From: Balamuthia mandrillaris
Lineage: Eukaryota > Discosea > Longamoebia > Balamuthiidae
DNA length: 64,000 bases
Direction of reading: 5' to 3'
Assembly (NCBI GenBank): GCA_031835245.1
Contig: JAVKOQ010000044.1
Span: 1-64,000 of the forward strand
The position numbers and the translations under genes are program-made. A model generated the notes under the pieces. That model had not been told where the DNA came from and did no database searches. It was given only the letters and a program-made list of their open reading frames with translations. Shown here in pieces: positions 24,001 through 35,200 of the stretch (position 1 is its first letter; each line of letters opens with the position of its first letter).

Positions 24001-24315
24001 TGTTCTATGTGGACATGGAGAAGATGGTGCAGAAGGGAGAGGTGCCTTGGTCTGCACAGATGAGGGTTGACGTCAAGTCCGACACATATTTTGAAGTTTA
24101 CACTGTACGCCTCTCTGCGTTCTCTATTCTCCTTATCTCTTCTCTCTCTTTTTCCTCACAAACTTATTTTTTTAAAAAAATACCAGCCAAATAGAACGTA
24201 TCACTTTGAAGCTATTCACGGAGATGCAAAGAATTGGCAGTCAGCCATAATGAAACTGGTAAAGAGAGAAAGGGCCATTCAAGAACAACGGAAACGAGCA
24301 ACTGCTGGAAGCTAA
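21091..24315 (+). CDS. PDPK1: 3-phosphoinositide-dependent protein kinase 1
   Basis: AGC-family master kinase that phosphorylates the activation loops of Akt, S6K and PKC. About 390 disordered residues come first, followed by the kinase domain FGKVLGEGSYGQ|VRLAKE, YAIKILDK, VVHRDIKPENLLL, IDFGTAKR and SFVGTAEYVAPELL; the last is diagnostic for PDK1. The C-terminal PH domain carries LTSFPRLFYVDMEKMVQKGEVPWS-like residues and TPNRTYHF, matching PDK1's membrane-binding PH domain. At least eight introns keep frame, for example 22288-22481 with (TTC)n; others fall near 22665-22731, 22780-22868, 22946-23052, 23096-23160, 23228-23340, 23418-23477 and 24106-24186. The long N-terminus is Ser/Glu/Lys-rich and larger than in animal PDK1. 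Confidence 0.95.
22346..22439 (+). repeat. (TTC)n microsatellite in PDK1 intron 1
   Basis: About 94 bp of TTC with one TTG interruption. It is followed by AGTTTTTAAAGAAAATTTTTT before the acceptor. Confidence 0.9.
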
Positions 24316-24437
24316 AACAAACGGACAAAGAAATTTTCATCCTTTTCTTCTTTTTTGCTAAGTTGGTTTTTTGTGAATGTACATTTTTGCTCTCGTTTTT
24401 GTTTTGCTGTTTTTTTTTATTCCTCCATCGTTCCTCT

Positions 24438-25382
24438 TTATGTGACTGGTTCTTCTTCTTCATCTGAACTGAAAGGTGAGTCCTCTCCATCTTCTTCTGC
24501 TTTTGGAGGCACTTCTTCGTTCTTACTTCCGTTCTCTCCTTCTTCTTCACTCTCTTCTTCGTCTGATGATGTATCGTCGTCCTCTTCCTCCTCTTCCTCT
24601 TCATCAGTATCGTCTTCATCGCTCTCTTCTTCTTCGTCATCTTCGCCGGTTTTCTTTTGATGCGTATGCGGTGGATTACCTAACGGCAACAGGTTTAATG
24701 CTTTTCGCAGAGTTTCGTTTTGTGCTTCCAACGCATTTGTGTAGCACTAATAAAAGTTTATAAGAAAAGCACAAGAGAGAGGGAAGGAGACAGAAGAGAA
24801 CAGGAGCAACTAACCTCTTCTTCCAAGCTTTCTTTGTTCTCGATGGAGACCTGCGATTTGATAACGGCCAACATTTGTTCGATGCTTTCTTTCATCTTCA
24901 CGTTTTGGTCTCGTAAAACTGCTCTTGTTTCCTTTTTTTTAAGATAAAAAATGATGAGAACGGAGTCACGAAAGAAGAAGAACAAGAAGTACTACGACAA
25001 TGGAAAGAAAATATGTACCGCTTCGCGTAAAAGTCGTTGCTGAAACTGTTCAACTTCCATCTGGTGCTCTTGTTTGAGTTTTGCCTGTCGCGACCACCCA
25101 GTCAGAGAAAGAGAAGCAGAAGAAGCAGAAGCAGCAGAAGAAGAAGAAGAAGAAGAAGAAGAAGAAGAAGAAGAAGAAGAAGAAGAAGAAGAAGAAGAAG
25201 AAGAAGAAGAAGAAGAAGAAGAGAGAAGAAGAACAAGAAAGAAGAAGAAGAAGAACAAGAAGAAGAACAAGAAGAAGAACAAGAAGAAGAACAAGAAGAA
25301 GAACAAGAAGAAGAACAAGAAGAAGAAGAAGAAGAACAAGAAGAAGAAGAAGAAGAAGAAGAAGAACGACAACAACAACAAC

Positions 25383-25460
<78 letters not shown>

Positions 25461-25972
25461 CACAACAACAACAACAAGGAGAAGAAGAGAATAACGCGCA
25501 GAAACAGAGGAACAAGAGAGAGAGAGAGAGAGAGAGAGAAGGGAGAGAAGAAGCCAAAGACAAGGAAATTCAAGAGCGAGTGAACGAACTAATTGACCGA
25601 GGTGCCGTTGCATGACGGCCTCCATAGCTTCCTCGTACTCCTGAATGGTGCTTTTCAGCTCATTGTTTTCTATTTGGAGTGCGGGGAAGGAAGGCGCGCC
25701 GCTACCACCAAGGCTGTCTTTCACATTTTCCTTTGCGTGCCGCGGTGGTGAAGCAACCTGATCGTGCGAAGAAATTTGTGCCTATTTTTATTTTTATTTT
25801 TTTTGAGTTGAATTTCATCAAAAAATAATGATTGAGAACTACTCACCTTTAGTTTATTTGCCCGTTGCAACAGATCGTTGGCTGTGTTTTGGTTGTTCTT
25901 CAACTGCGACCGCAGCCGGGAAGTCGTCTGAAAGAGCGCATCGATGAGCTGCGGTAGTTCTCCTTCGTCCAT
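24438..25972 (-). CDS. SIKE/FGFR1OP2-family coiled-coil protein (STRIPAK subunit)
   Basis: Five exons from ATG 25972 (MDEGELPQLIDALFQ). The order of motifs follows FGFR1OP2/SIKE: an N-terminal helix, then IENNELKSTIQEYEEAMEAVM (human: ENKELRTSLEEHQSALELIM), then RDQNVKMKESIEQML, then LEAQNETLRKALNLLPLG (human: LEQENKGLREIL). These proteins are coiled-coil parts of the STRIPAK phosphatase-kinase complex. After the conserved part comes an acidic Asp/Glu/Ser tail of about 75 residues absent from animal members. One intron (about 25096-25598) holds a large GAA/CAA repeat. It converges with PDK1, 120 bp apart. The family call rests on my recollection of the motif order and should be tested by profile search. 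Confidence 0.7.
25137..25480 (-). repeat. three-part microsatellite: (GAA)n, (GAAGAAGAACAA)n, (CAA)n
   Basis: On the plus strand: perfect GAA about 25137-25218, then 12-mer GAA/CAA higher-order units about 25226-25365, then CAA about 25366-25480, followed by (GA)n near 25517-25540. All of it lies in one intron of the minus-strand SIKE-like gene, so the sense strand is again pyrimidine-rich. Confidence 0.95.
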
Positions 25973-26660
25973 CGTTTTTTTTTCCAAGCTCTCTTTCTTC
26001 TTCACTCCTATAACCAGCGCGCGTTCGACACCCGATGGACACCATCTTCTTTTTTTGAAACCAGATTGTCGACAACAAATGACCTTCACCCGTTTCGACT
26101 CCTGGTGAACACCATTTTATTTTTTATGTTTGCCCTCCCCCGTTTCGACCCCTGGGGAACACTTTTTTATTTTTATGTGTGTCGACCAACCTGAGGAGTC
26201 TTCAAGAAAAAAGAAAGGAAACCACTTTTTTTTTTTGGGCAAGCGGAAAGGGATTGATCGTTGCAGTGAACTGTCTGCGTCTCTCTACGCTCTCTCTTCA
26301 TCCTGAACAGCCCTTTTTCTTCCCGCCTTTTTTTTTTGTTCGTCGAAGAGTTGGCTTTTGTAAGCGTTAAGAGGTACTTTTTTTTTGATTTTAATGTTTT
26401 TTATTTTATTGTAGTATGATTTCGATTGTGTAGCGGTTAAGATTTCACAAACTACAACGACTCCCAAATCTATGGTTACTTTACTTTGCTCACCAATGTT
26501 GCGTTGGCGAGATTACCTTTGGGTGTCAGTGTGTGTTGTTGAAACTGTGCTTATTTTGTTTTTTTAACAATGTTGATTTGTCATGGGTTTTTTTGCCTCT
26601 GCCTGCTCGATTGATTGATCACAAACTCATCACTTTTATTTTGCTTTACAGTGTAAAGCA
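25973..26660. other. divergent promoter of the SIKE-like and ARS2 genes
   Basis: Contains GTCGAC at 26068 and 26181, and three imperfect copies of a 30-40 bp unit (about 26025-26055, 26091-26130, 26143-26178) with core TTCGAC.CC.G..GAACAC. Poly-T stretches follow. No coding signal. Confidence 0.5.
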
Positions 26661-27724
26661 ATGAGTGAACGCGCTTCCTCTTCGCCTTCGCGTCGTGGGG
26701 AAGGTGAGGAGAGTACACACCTCAACAAGAGAGAGGAGGAGGACTCACCCTACAGACGAGAGAAGTTCAGGTCAGAGCGTGACTCTCCCTCTTCGTCTGG
26801 CGGCAGCTTCAAAAGGGACAGAGGTAGGCCGGAAGGGGAGAGCGCTTCGCAATGGGAGGAGGAAGAAGAGCCTAACTCTCTCAAGAAACGTCGAGTGAGC
26901 GGTGCTGCAGAGGAGGAGAGCGAAGTGCGAAGAAGGGAACGAGACAGAGAGCGAGACAGAGACAGAGATAGCAGTAGACGAAGCAGAGATCGTGAGAGCT
27001 CTTCCGACCGAGATCGGAGGCGCCGAGAGAAAGACGCCTTCGGGAGGGATATCAGAGACAGAGATCATCGTGACAGTAGAGGCTATGAGAGAAGAAGAGG
27101 AATGGACGAGGATGATTATGAGGTGGACGCATTTGGAAGGGACAGAAGAGGAAGGAGGGACGATGACAGCCCTCCTCCGAGAGACAGATTCGGAGGAGAG
27201 GATGAGCGAAGCCCTCCCTACGGCAGGCGGAGATTTAACGATGACTATCACTATCCACGGTTAGTCACTCTGTTTCCCTCTCTTTCTCACTCTCACTCTC
27301 TCTTGCTAGCTCGCTTTCTTCCTTTCTCCCTCCCTCTCTTCTCGTGTTTCTTGCTGTTCATATTTTTAAAAAATCTATTCTCATGCTTAATGCTGTTTTT
27401 TTTTTTAAAAGGGGAGACTATATGAACACAATGCCAGGACGTGGTATAAGGGGAATGGGAGGACGGCGCCCTCCAATGAACCACATGCCTCCCATGCGTG
27501 GTATGTCGCGAGGCGGCTTTCTTGGTGGAGGTCTTCACAGGGGAGGTCTTTCTCGTCGTCCTTGGAATGGCAGCGATTATCCTTATCCTTCCGGTCATGG
27601 ATATGTTGATAACTACGATAGGTTTGCATTCCTTCGTTTTCTCTTAGTCTTCTCTTTGATTTTCTGTTCTGTTCTTTTATTCCCTCTTTTTCAATGTTCT
27701 CTTCTGTTCGTTTTCTTCCTTTTC

Positions 27725-27770
<46 letters not shown>

Positions 27771-30675
27771 TCTCGTTCGAACTCATTAATAAAAGTTTTC
27801 AAAATTACAGAGGAAGGCAAAGTGAAGACATGTATGACATGCCACTTAAATCCTACAAACAGTTTCTGTTGACGCAGGACGATAGCATCGGTCCTGACGA
27901 AGCAGCCAAAAAGTATGAAGAGTACAAAGAGGAGTACATGCGAAAACGATCCTTTGCCTTTTTCCAGGAACACAAAGACGAGGAATGGTTTCAAGAAAAG
28001 TACAAACCGGAAGTATTGGAAAGGAAGAGAAAGGAGAAGATGGAAAGGGCTCAACACAACACCAAAATTTTCTTCGAACAACTCGAGAGTGGATTTGATT
28101 ACAGCCTTGATGCTTCTGAGTCATCTTCCCCTGAAACAAGCCATAATCAAGGTAAATTTTATTTTTTGTCTGCATTTTCGTTCTTCTGCGTTATTCTGGT
28201 GGTGATGAATTACAAGTGAAAAGACAAGCATATGTCTGAACTCATCATGTGGATCACTTTATTCAATCTGAGCTTTTCTTCTTCCTCTCTTTTTCTCCTC
28301 CTCTTTTGTTTTTCTTTGCTCATTGACAAATTTTGAAAAATAATTAGACTCGAAACCAGAGGACGATGGTGACAAGAATGAGAAAAGCAAACACGAAGAA
28401 GAAGAAGGTGAAGTTGGTTCGAGTCAACAAGCTGAAAAGAATGGAGAGGAAGATGCGATGGAATCAGAAGGCGACGATAAACGTACTGTAAATGGAACAA
28501 AGAAAGAGAGCAAAGAGGAGGAAGAAAAATCAGAACAGTCTGAACAGAAGGAAGGAGAAGAGAAGCCACGATTGATATCCACCAAACCTGCCAATCCTCG
28601 AACGCTAAGCAGCGGAAAACTGGACATCTCGCTGAGCGACCTCTCCTTTGAAAAGAAGCCGAAAAAGAATTTTAATGCTCCACGAGTGTACGACATACTC
28701 CTCTATTTTTATTTCATCTTTTGTCGTTTCTTTTTTCTCGTTATTGTCACTCACTTAATTTTTGTGGATTTTGTTACTAGTGTGGAGGCACCCAGAGAAC
28801 CCTATAAACTGTTTATCAAAGGCATCCCTCCTTCATGTACCAAAGCAGAACTGAAGGATGTGCTGACGAAAGCAAAAGGCTTTACCAAGCTCGTCCTCTC
28901 AGAACCCATGAAATATAAGAACTTTTCTCGTTTGGGCTGGGCTGTCTTTGATAACAATGACAACATGAGATCAGCTTTACACGAGTTCAACGGACATAAA
29001 GTAAAATTCTCTCTCTTACTCTTCTATCTTCTGTATTAAATGAAACTCTAATATTTGTTTCCATAATAGATGAAAGGCTTTGATTTGAAGCTTTCTCTCA
29101 CCAAGCGGCACGGCAGAGAAGAAGAGAGTTCAAAGTACAATTACACGCCGCCTAAGGCTGCTGAGGAGGAACGCATCTCCAAGGATGTTGAGGCTACACT
29201 CGCTCTCATCAAAAGCTACGATGAACAACGAGAGATTCAGGAGAATCCTCTTCTCTCTGAAACAAATCCGGATGAGGTACCTTCTTTCTTGGCATGCATT
29301 TCTTTCTTTTTCCTGGTGAGCTAATGATCTGCTAAACAGTCATTGAAAGACCGGTTAGACAAGAACATCGCCTATCTTCGCAAAGTACACTCCTTTTGTT
29401 ATTACTGTGCGGAGGAGTTTGAGGACGAAGAGGAACTGACGAGGCAATGCGGTGAAAAGCATTTGCGAGGCAATCGAGGAACACATGCTGCTGATATTGC
29501 TGAGAATGGTATCTTTTTTTTTTCGAGTGGCTTCTATTTTTAAATGTAACGCTAATGCATGCTACTCATTTTTGGTTTGTTTTTCTTTTTTCGTGCAGAT
29601 TGGGTTGCTCAGTTGGATGCTAAAATTACAAGTCTTTTGGAGTCTCCTCCGGACCCTGACATATACACGGGAAAGAAAGTAGTTGAGGAGTACGTTTCTC
29701 TTTCAACGTTCTTCTTTCTTCTTGTTTTTGTATTCACTATTTCGTTTTTTAAATAGGAAAACGGAGGAATTTTTGAACGATCATGTGGTGAAACAAGACG
29801 AAGAGAAATATAGGTGTGCCATCAGAGAATGCTCCAAACTTTTCTGCGGGGCTAACTTTGTCAAAAAGCATCTTCGATTAAAACACTCTGATCTCCTCAA
29901 GCAGGCCATCGAGAAGGTTTCCTATCTCTCCTTCTCTTCTGCTTTCTTGTATTGCAACAACTGAAAGTATTCATTTTTTTTTAATTTGGCTAAAAAGGCG
30001 ACTGAAAGTCAATACTTTAATAACTATATGAACGATCCTCGGCGCATAGAGCCCAATTTACCAGAGCCTGGTGGGGGCGGTGCTTCCTCCTCGTCAGCCT
30101 TGCTCGCCGCTTCGCCAACCAGCGGCGGCAGTCGTCACAGCCGCCTGCCTATCTCTCCACCACCTGTCACAATATCTCACACCCCTCACCCTCCTCCTGT
30201 CTATCCTCCGGGCCACCTCACCTCCGAAGCCGTCAACGCAGGCCTCATCAATCCTTTCGATCTCTCACCCTCTTCTCCCTCTGCTGCTCCTTCCGCCACA
30301 AATACATTCATAGACACTCCTCGCCCTGCTCCTTTTCCGCGCCACCCTCGCAGTGCCCCACCTCTCTCCGGCCCTCCTCCTTCCTCCTTGTTTCGAGGCG
30401 GCGGTCGTGGCGGTCGACGCCATCACCACCCCCCACCCTTTGGCGCCACACCCATCGTCAGCTTTGGCAGCCCCTCGGCTCCCCCGCCGGGCTTCGCGCC
30501 GGACCCGCGGGCCGCCACCTCGCTGCGGCAGTACGTGGACCTGGACGCTCCCGCGGAGGATGTGCCTATCATCGACTACCGCACGTCCATCGATTATGGA
30601 GACCTTGACGCTGCTTCGACCGGAAGTTCCTCTTCTTCTTCTTCTTCCTCTTCTGCGGACGCCAGCAAGGATTGA
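26661..30675 (+). CDS. ARS2 / SERRATE, nuclear RNA-processing factor
   Basis: Cap-binding-complex adaptor for miRNA, snRNA and mRNA 3' processing. Motifs in order: a Ser/Arg/Asp-rich N-terminus; an RGG-like Gly/Arg/Met-rich exon (27412-27620); the conserved MPLKSYKQFLLTQDD and KYEEYKEEYMRKRSFAFF with HKDEEWFQEKY, the DUF3546/SERRATE core; an RRM-like LFIKGIPPSCTKAEL; RKVHSFCYYCAEEF; and the C2H2 zinc finger CAIRECSKLFCGANFVKKHLRLKH. The C-terminus is Pro-rich. About nine introns, including 27261-27411, 27622-27810, 28152-28346, 28690-28780, 29001-29068 and 29277-29340. Several acceptors follow a T-run/A-run switch (TTTTTTAAAAG). Nuclear location is inferred from the family. Human ARS2 has 871 residues, so the size is comparable. 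Confidence 0.93.
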
Positions 30676-30745
30676 AGCGAGCGATCATTATTGTTTTTTG
30701 TTATTTGAAGAATATAGAACAAAGACACCAGCCCAAAAGGTCTTG

Positions 30746-31423
30746 TTAGGTGCGAAGGTTACCCCTGGGCTTGTACTTCTTGGCCTCCTCCAGTTCCCTC
30801 TCCAACCACCAAAGGGCGCCCTGCGCTTCGCCGCCGGCCTTTTGCGCCTTTCTCACAGCGGCCTCTGCGGTGAGCAGCGCCCTGTTGAGGGCCGTGTTGT
30901 CCTGGGTGAGCAGCTGGGAGAGCTCGTTCTTGGCCTGCATGGCCTTGACGCCGCTCCCCTGGGCGAGCCTCTCCAGCTCGGCCTTCCTCGTCTCGATCTT
31001 GTTGATCTCCGTTTGGACGGCCTCCAGGGCCTCCTGGGCTCTGACCAGCTCCTCGTTGGTGCCCTGAGGCCGGGAGAGCAGCTCGTGAACGGTCTGGCCG
31101 TACTTGCAGACGAGGTACTCGATGAGGCTCATCCTTTTGTGGCGGTTGAGCCCGAGCTCGCGCAGCATGTCCCTCATCTTGACCACCGTCTGGGTCTCCC
31201 CCCAGAACTCCAGGAACCTGTGGGCGTTGAACTCATCCAGGTCGTTGCCCTCCTTCTTCCTCTCGAGGTCCAGCTCCTGGAACTTCTCCACGCTCTGCCA
31301 GACCTTCTCGGCGTCGTTGCGGCACTCGGCCCAGAAGGCGTTGAGGAAGAAGATGGCCTGGTCCTTGTAGCGCCTGGCGATGACTTCCTTGAACCTTTCC
31401 AAGTCGGAGGAGGCGCCCTGCAT
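30746..31423 (-). CDS. 34-kDa calcium-regulated actin-bundling protein family
   Basis: Intronless, 225 residues, starting MQGASSDLERFK. It matches Dictyostelium ABP34/abpB in order: QAIFFLNAFWAE near the N-terminus, MSLIEYLVCKYG at the EF-hand-like calcium site, and the C-terminal actin-bundling domain with GVKAMQAKNELSQLL, ALLTAEAAVRKA and the ending ALWWLERELEEAKKYKPRG. The family cross-links actin in filopodia and the cortex, and calcium reduces bundling. The second EF hand looks degenerate (NRHKRMSLIEYL) and the protein is shorter than the 295-residue Dictyostelium form. A GTG further upstream was not used as start. Its presence favours an amoebozoan host. Confidence 0.88.
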   Translation of the reverse strand: MQGASSDLERFKEVIARRYKDQAIFFLNAFWAECRNDAEKVWQSVEKFQELDLERKKEGNDLDEFNAHRFLEFWGETQTVVKMRDMLRELGLNRHKRMSLIEYLVCKYGQTVHELLSRPQGTNEELVRAQEALEAVQTEINKIETRKAELERLAQGSGVKAMQAKNELSQLLTQDNTALNRALLTAEAAVRKAQKAGGEAQGALWWLERELEEAKKYKPRGNLRT

Positions 31424-32221
31424 GCTTTTCGATTTGCTATAGTGTGTGGTCACTGTGGTGGATGTGTTATGTGTGTGACGGAGAATAACGATAATATAAT
31501 TATTTTTTTTGGATTGTTTTTGTTTTTATTACAAAAAATTGAATAAATATTTTTGGGTTGCTCAGTAACAACCAATCGGAACACGAAATATTTGAATCGA
31601 TTAATTTTTTTTTCGGGAGGGACAGCGAAGCACAAAACCAGCACCAATGGAGAACAAATTCTTCAGAAATGGATGACATCGGAGAATATATCCGCTGATT
31701 GTAAACCAATACGAGAAAATTTTGTCTTTGCCATTGTCGCAAAGGGGTGAGGAGCGACCGAGGATCGATTCCAGCCCTACTTTTTCCTCTGCCGTTTCTA
31801 ACAGCACATTAAGGGTAAAAAGGAAAACGAAGATGATACGGGAAGAAGTGGACCAATGGGTGGTCCTTCAACGAAACAAGTCAAACAAAAAGAAGAGAGA
31901 AAGTCCACCAGCTTCCAAGCTGTCCCGAAGGTTGCCTCCTAGTCACTCGGTTTATTTTGGTTTGTTGGTATGTGTGCTGTTTGAAGCATTGAATAGTTCT
32001 GTCTAAGAAGGTGCGGAACTGCACTTCCTCCCTTTTCTCTCTTTTTTTGTTCTTTCTTCTGACTAACTTGCATCTCCTTTCTTTCTTTTTCTTTCTTGTT
32101 TCTTCCTTCCTTCTTTCTTCAAACTTTCTTCTTTTGCTGCATCTTCTTCTTATCAGCAACGAAACCCAAAAAAAAATAAGAGAAAAACAAAGTCTTTGCA
32201 GTTTGTTGGAGCCCCAACAGC
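31424..32221. other. 798-bp divergent promoter, actin-bundling gene and nitrilase-like gene
   Basis: AT-rich next to the actin-bundling gene, then GGATCGATTCC at 31762-31772, then about 200 bp of pyrimidine-rich sequence that resembles an intron (32020-32150), perhaps a 5' UTR intron. It has no GTCGAC site. The 94-residue forward reading frame at 31722-32006 has no protein-like signal. Confidence 0.4.
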
Positions 32222-35200
32222 ATGGATGGAGGGAATAATAATACCACCATGATGACCGGCGCCATGATGTCCGGCTCGCTGCGCTTGTATGGCGTGCTGA
32301 GAGGGGGAGCGGCTGAGCTCCTCGTCAAAGAGGAGAAGTCCAACGCCCACCATGAAGGCTCTGCTGCCCTGCAAATGGCAAAGACTACCACAACCAATGG
32401 AAGGGTGCTTACGGGTGTGTAAAACAACTAGCTTTCCTTCTCTTTCTCTTTCGTCCTTTCTCTTTCTCTTCTGTCGTTTCTCTTTCGTCGTTGCTCTTTC
32501 GTCGTTTCTCTTCTTCGCCCTTCTCTGCTTCTAGCTTCGCTCCACTTAAAAAAAAAAAACAGTGGCATGCATACAAATGCACAGCAAGAACGAGGACATG
32601 GACGGCAACTTCTTGCGCGCTCACAAGCTGGTCCGCAAGGCAGCCGCCAGCGGGGCCAAGCTAGTGCTTCTACCCGAGCTGATGGCAGCTGGCTACCTTC
32701 TCTCAGAGCGTGTGTGGCGCTATGCGGAGCCCTCTTATGATGGACAGACTCAAACCTTTCTCAAGTACTTGTCCAACAAGTACGACATCTACGTTGGGAC
32801 CACTTTCTTGGAGGCCGATGAGGATGGACAGTTTTGGAATACGTTCCTATTGCATGGACCTCCCAATGCCACTGAATACGGAAGAGTGAGGAAGATGCAT
32901 GCTGCCTCCTTTGAGGCTTTCTATTTTAAAGCTGGCTCTCTGCAACAACCTAAAGTCTTCGATACTCCTCTGGGTCGTCTTGGTTTGTTCTCTCTCTGCT
33001 CTCTGCTCTCTGCTCTCTGCTCTCTGCTCTCTGCTCTCTGCTCTCTGCTCTCTGCTCTCTGCTCTCTGCTCTCTGCTCTCTGCCTCTCTGCTCTCTGCTC
33101 TCTGTCTCTGCTCTCTGCTCTCTGCTCTCTGCTCTCTGCTCTCTGCTCTCTGCTCTCTGCTCTCTGCTCTCTGCTCTCTGCTCTCTGCTCTCTGCTCTCT
33201 GCTCTCTGCTCTCTGCTCTCTGCTCTCTGCTCTCTGCTCTCTCTCCTCTTCGTCCTCTATCTTAGCTCCCTCTTCTCCCTTCTATTTTCCCATCGTTTTG
33301 AGCTCTTCAAAACTAATTTTTGTGTTTGTAGGTGTAAATATTTGCTTTGAAAACTTTCTCTATGAGATGGTGAGGCCATTGACAGAACAATCGATAGACC
33401 TACTCCTGATGCCCTTTTCTTGTCCTTCGCCAGATCCTGGCAACCTCCCTTTCCTTAATTCAACCTGCGACTTGTTCTGCAAGTTCTTGACCAGCATGGG
33501 ACCTACGCTCGCAAGCATGGTCCGTTTCTCTGTTCTTTTACCGTTGCCATCTCCTTCTCTTCTTTCCTTGTTTTTCTTCCAGTATTTCTGATTTTCTATT
33601 TAAAACAACAGTTAAAAGTGCCAACGATGTATTGCAACAAAACAGGGGAATGGTCATCACCGCTACCACTTGTAGGCATTGTCATCAAGTCCAGCTTTCC
33701 CGGCGGTTGCACCATCTGCAATAACAAAGGAGAGATCCTTAGCCGTGGTCCCGTCATGACCAACGAGGAATGCGTTGTGCTAGCCGACGTCGAATTAGGC
33801 CAATGTTCTTCTTCTTCTTCTTCAAATCCAAAGGAAACTACAAATATCCCTTGTTTTGCGGGTCGTTATGTGGTGCCCATTCCATGGGCCATCAAACGAA
33901 CCATCTTCATGGCTGAGTTTGGAGGCAGTCATTGCTATCGTCTTAATCCAAGAAGAGCAGGCACGGCCGAGCGCCAAGCCGTCAAGCCACATACCCTCAC
34001 CTTTGAACAACTAGATGTACAGGAAGCAACGTTGTTGATAGCTAAAAAGGATCGACGAGGTAGAAGCGGAATACGTGCTCGTACATCACATGGCAAAAAG
34101 GAAGAAGGAGATGCAAGGGAAGATGAAGAGAAGGAAAGCAAGAAAGCGAAGACGCGGATCAAGGATACGACTGCTGATTTGGGAGAGGAATGTTTCACTT
34201 CCACGGCAGTTGTTGCGAATGAGTACTTTCTACTTCTGCTTTTAGTATTTCTTTTATTTGAAGTCTCACTTTCGCTATGACAATAGAGTGATGAAAAACT
34301 GTTTTGAAACAGATTACTCCGAAACAGAAACGGAACAGGAGGAGGAGGAGGAGGAGGAAGAAGGAGAAGGTGAAGGACCCAACCTTGAAAATTATCACCG
34401 CAAACGAACATGGTTCAAGAGGAAAACGAAGCTATCAGAGATCGCTTCTGGGGCAGAAATGTTTACAGGTTTTGAAATAGAACGAGACAAGAGGTATTCT
34501 TCTCGGCATTCAAGAAGCAACAACCAACCAAAAAGCAGAAGAAGAAAAAATCGCAATTATTTTCACTCTGATCCTCTTTCTGGTCATCGAGGCAAGAAAA
34601 GAGGTGATGGCGGCGAAGATAACCACTCGCCTTCCAAGATTCGAGTGGTAAGAGACGATGTTGAAAGAAGAGAAGTGAAGGAAGGACGGAAGACAACATC
34701 TTCACCATCGTGCATGCCACGCTTACGGTTGAGTCTTGGGGCAAGTCTCAGGTTCAGCTTGAAAGGTGCTTTCTTGTTCTTTTCATTTTCTTTCTTGTTT
34801 GCTTTCTCTCTCTCTCTCTCTCTCTCTCGCCCCCCTAAAATATTTTGGCTTTTAAAAGGTATGAAAGGACGGAGGAAGTTTGAACTGAAGTCAGAAGACC
34901 AAAGCAGTAGAGGACAAAGAAGAAAAACTGTTAGTGGGAGAAGTGGAAAAAGCAACAACGAAAACAACCAGCCAAAGACAAACCACAGCAACACTAACAG
35001 TCCATCTGGAAGACGTCGGATGAGCATGACGGAAGAAGGGCATTCAACACTTTCATTCGACGGAGGACTCAACGAAACAGCTGTAGGAGAAGAATCCTAC
35101 GCAACAACGTCAAGAAGAGACGAAAACAACCCCAGTTTTACTTCATCAAGCGGAAGACGTTACTCTGATTCCTGTCTCTACTTAATGACTATCGATAGTG

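Noticed and set aside
25037-25724. Five overlapping frames rich in single residues (Glu, Lys, Asn, Thr, Leu)
   Set aside because: GAA/CAA microsatellite artefacts within one intron of the SIKE-like gene.
30353-31546. 397-residue plus-strand frame overlapping the ARS2 end and the actin-bundling gene
   Set aside because: It overlaps two well-supported genes in other frames, and its Leu/Gly-rich text is a reverse shadow.
31722-32006. Small plus-strand gene of 94 residues
   Set aside because: It starts in promoter DNA, with no conserved sequence and no splice signals; more likely 5' leader of the nitrilase-like gene.
32997-33242. CRISPR-like array
   Set aside because: The unit is 7 bp with no spacers; it is a simple tandem satellite in an intron.
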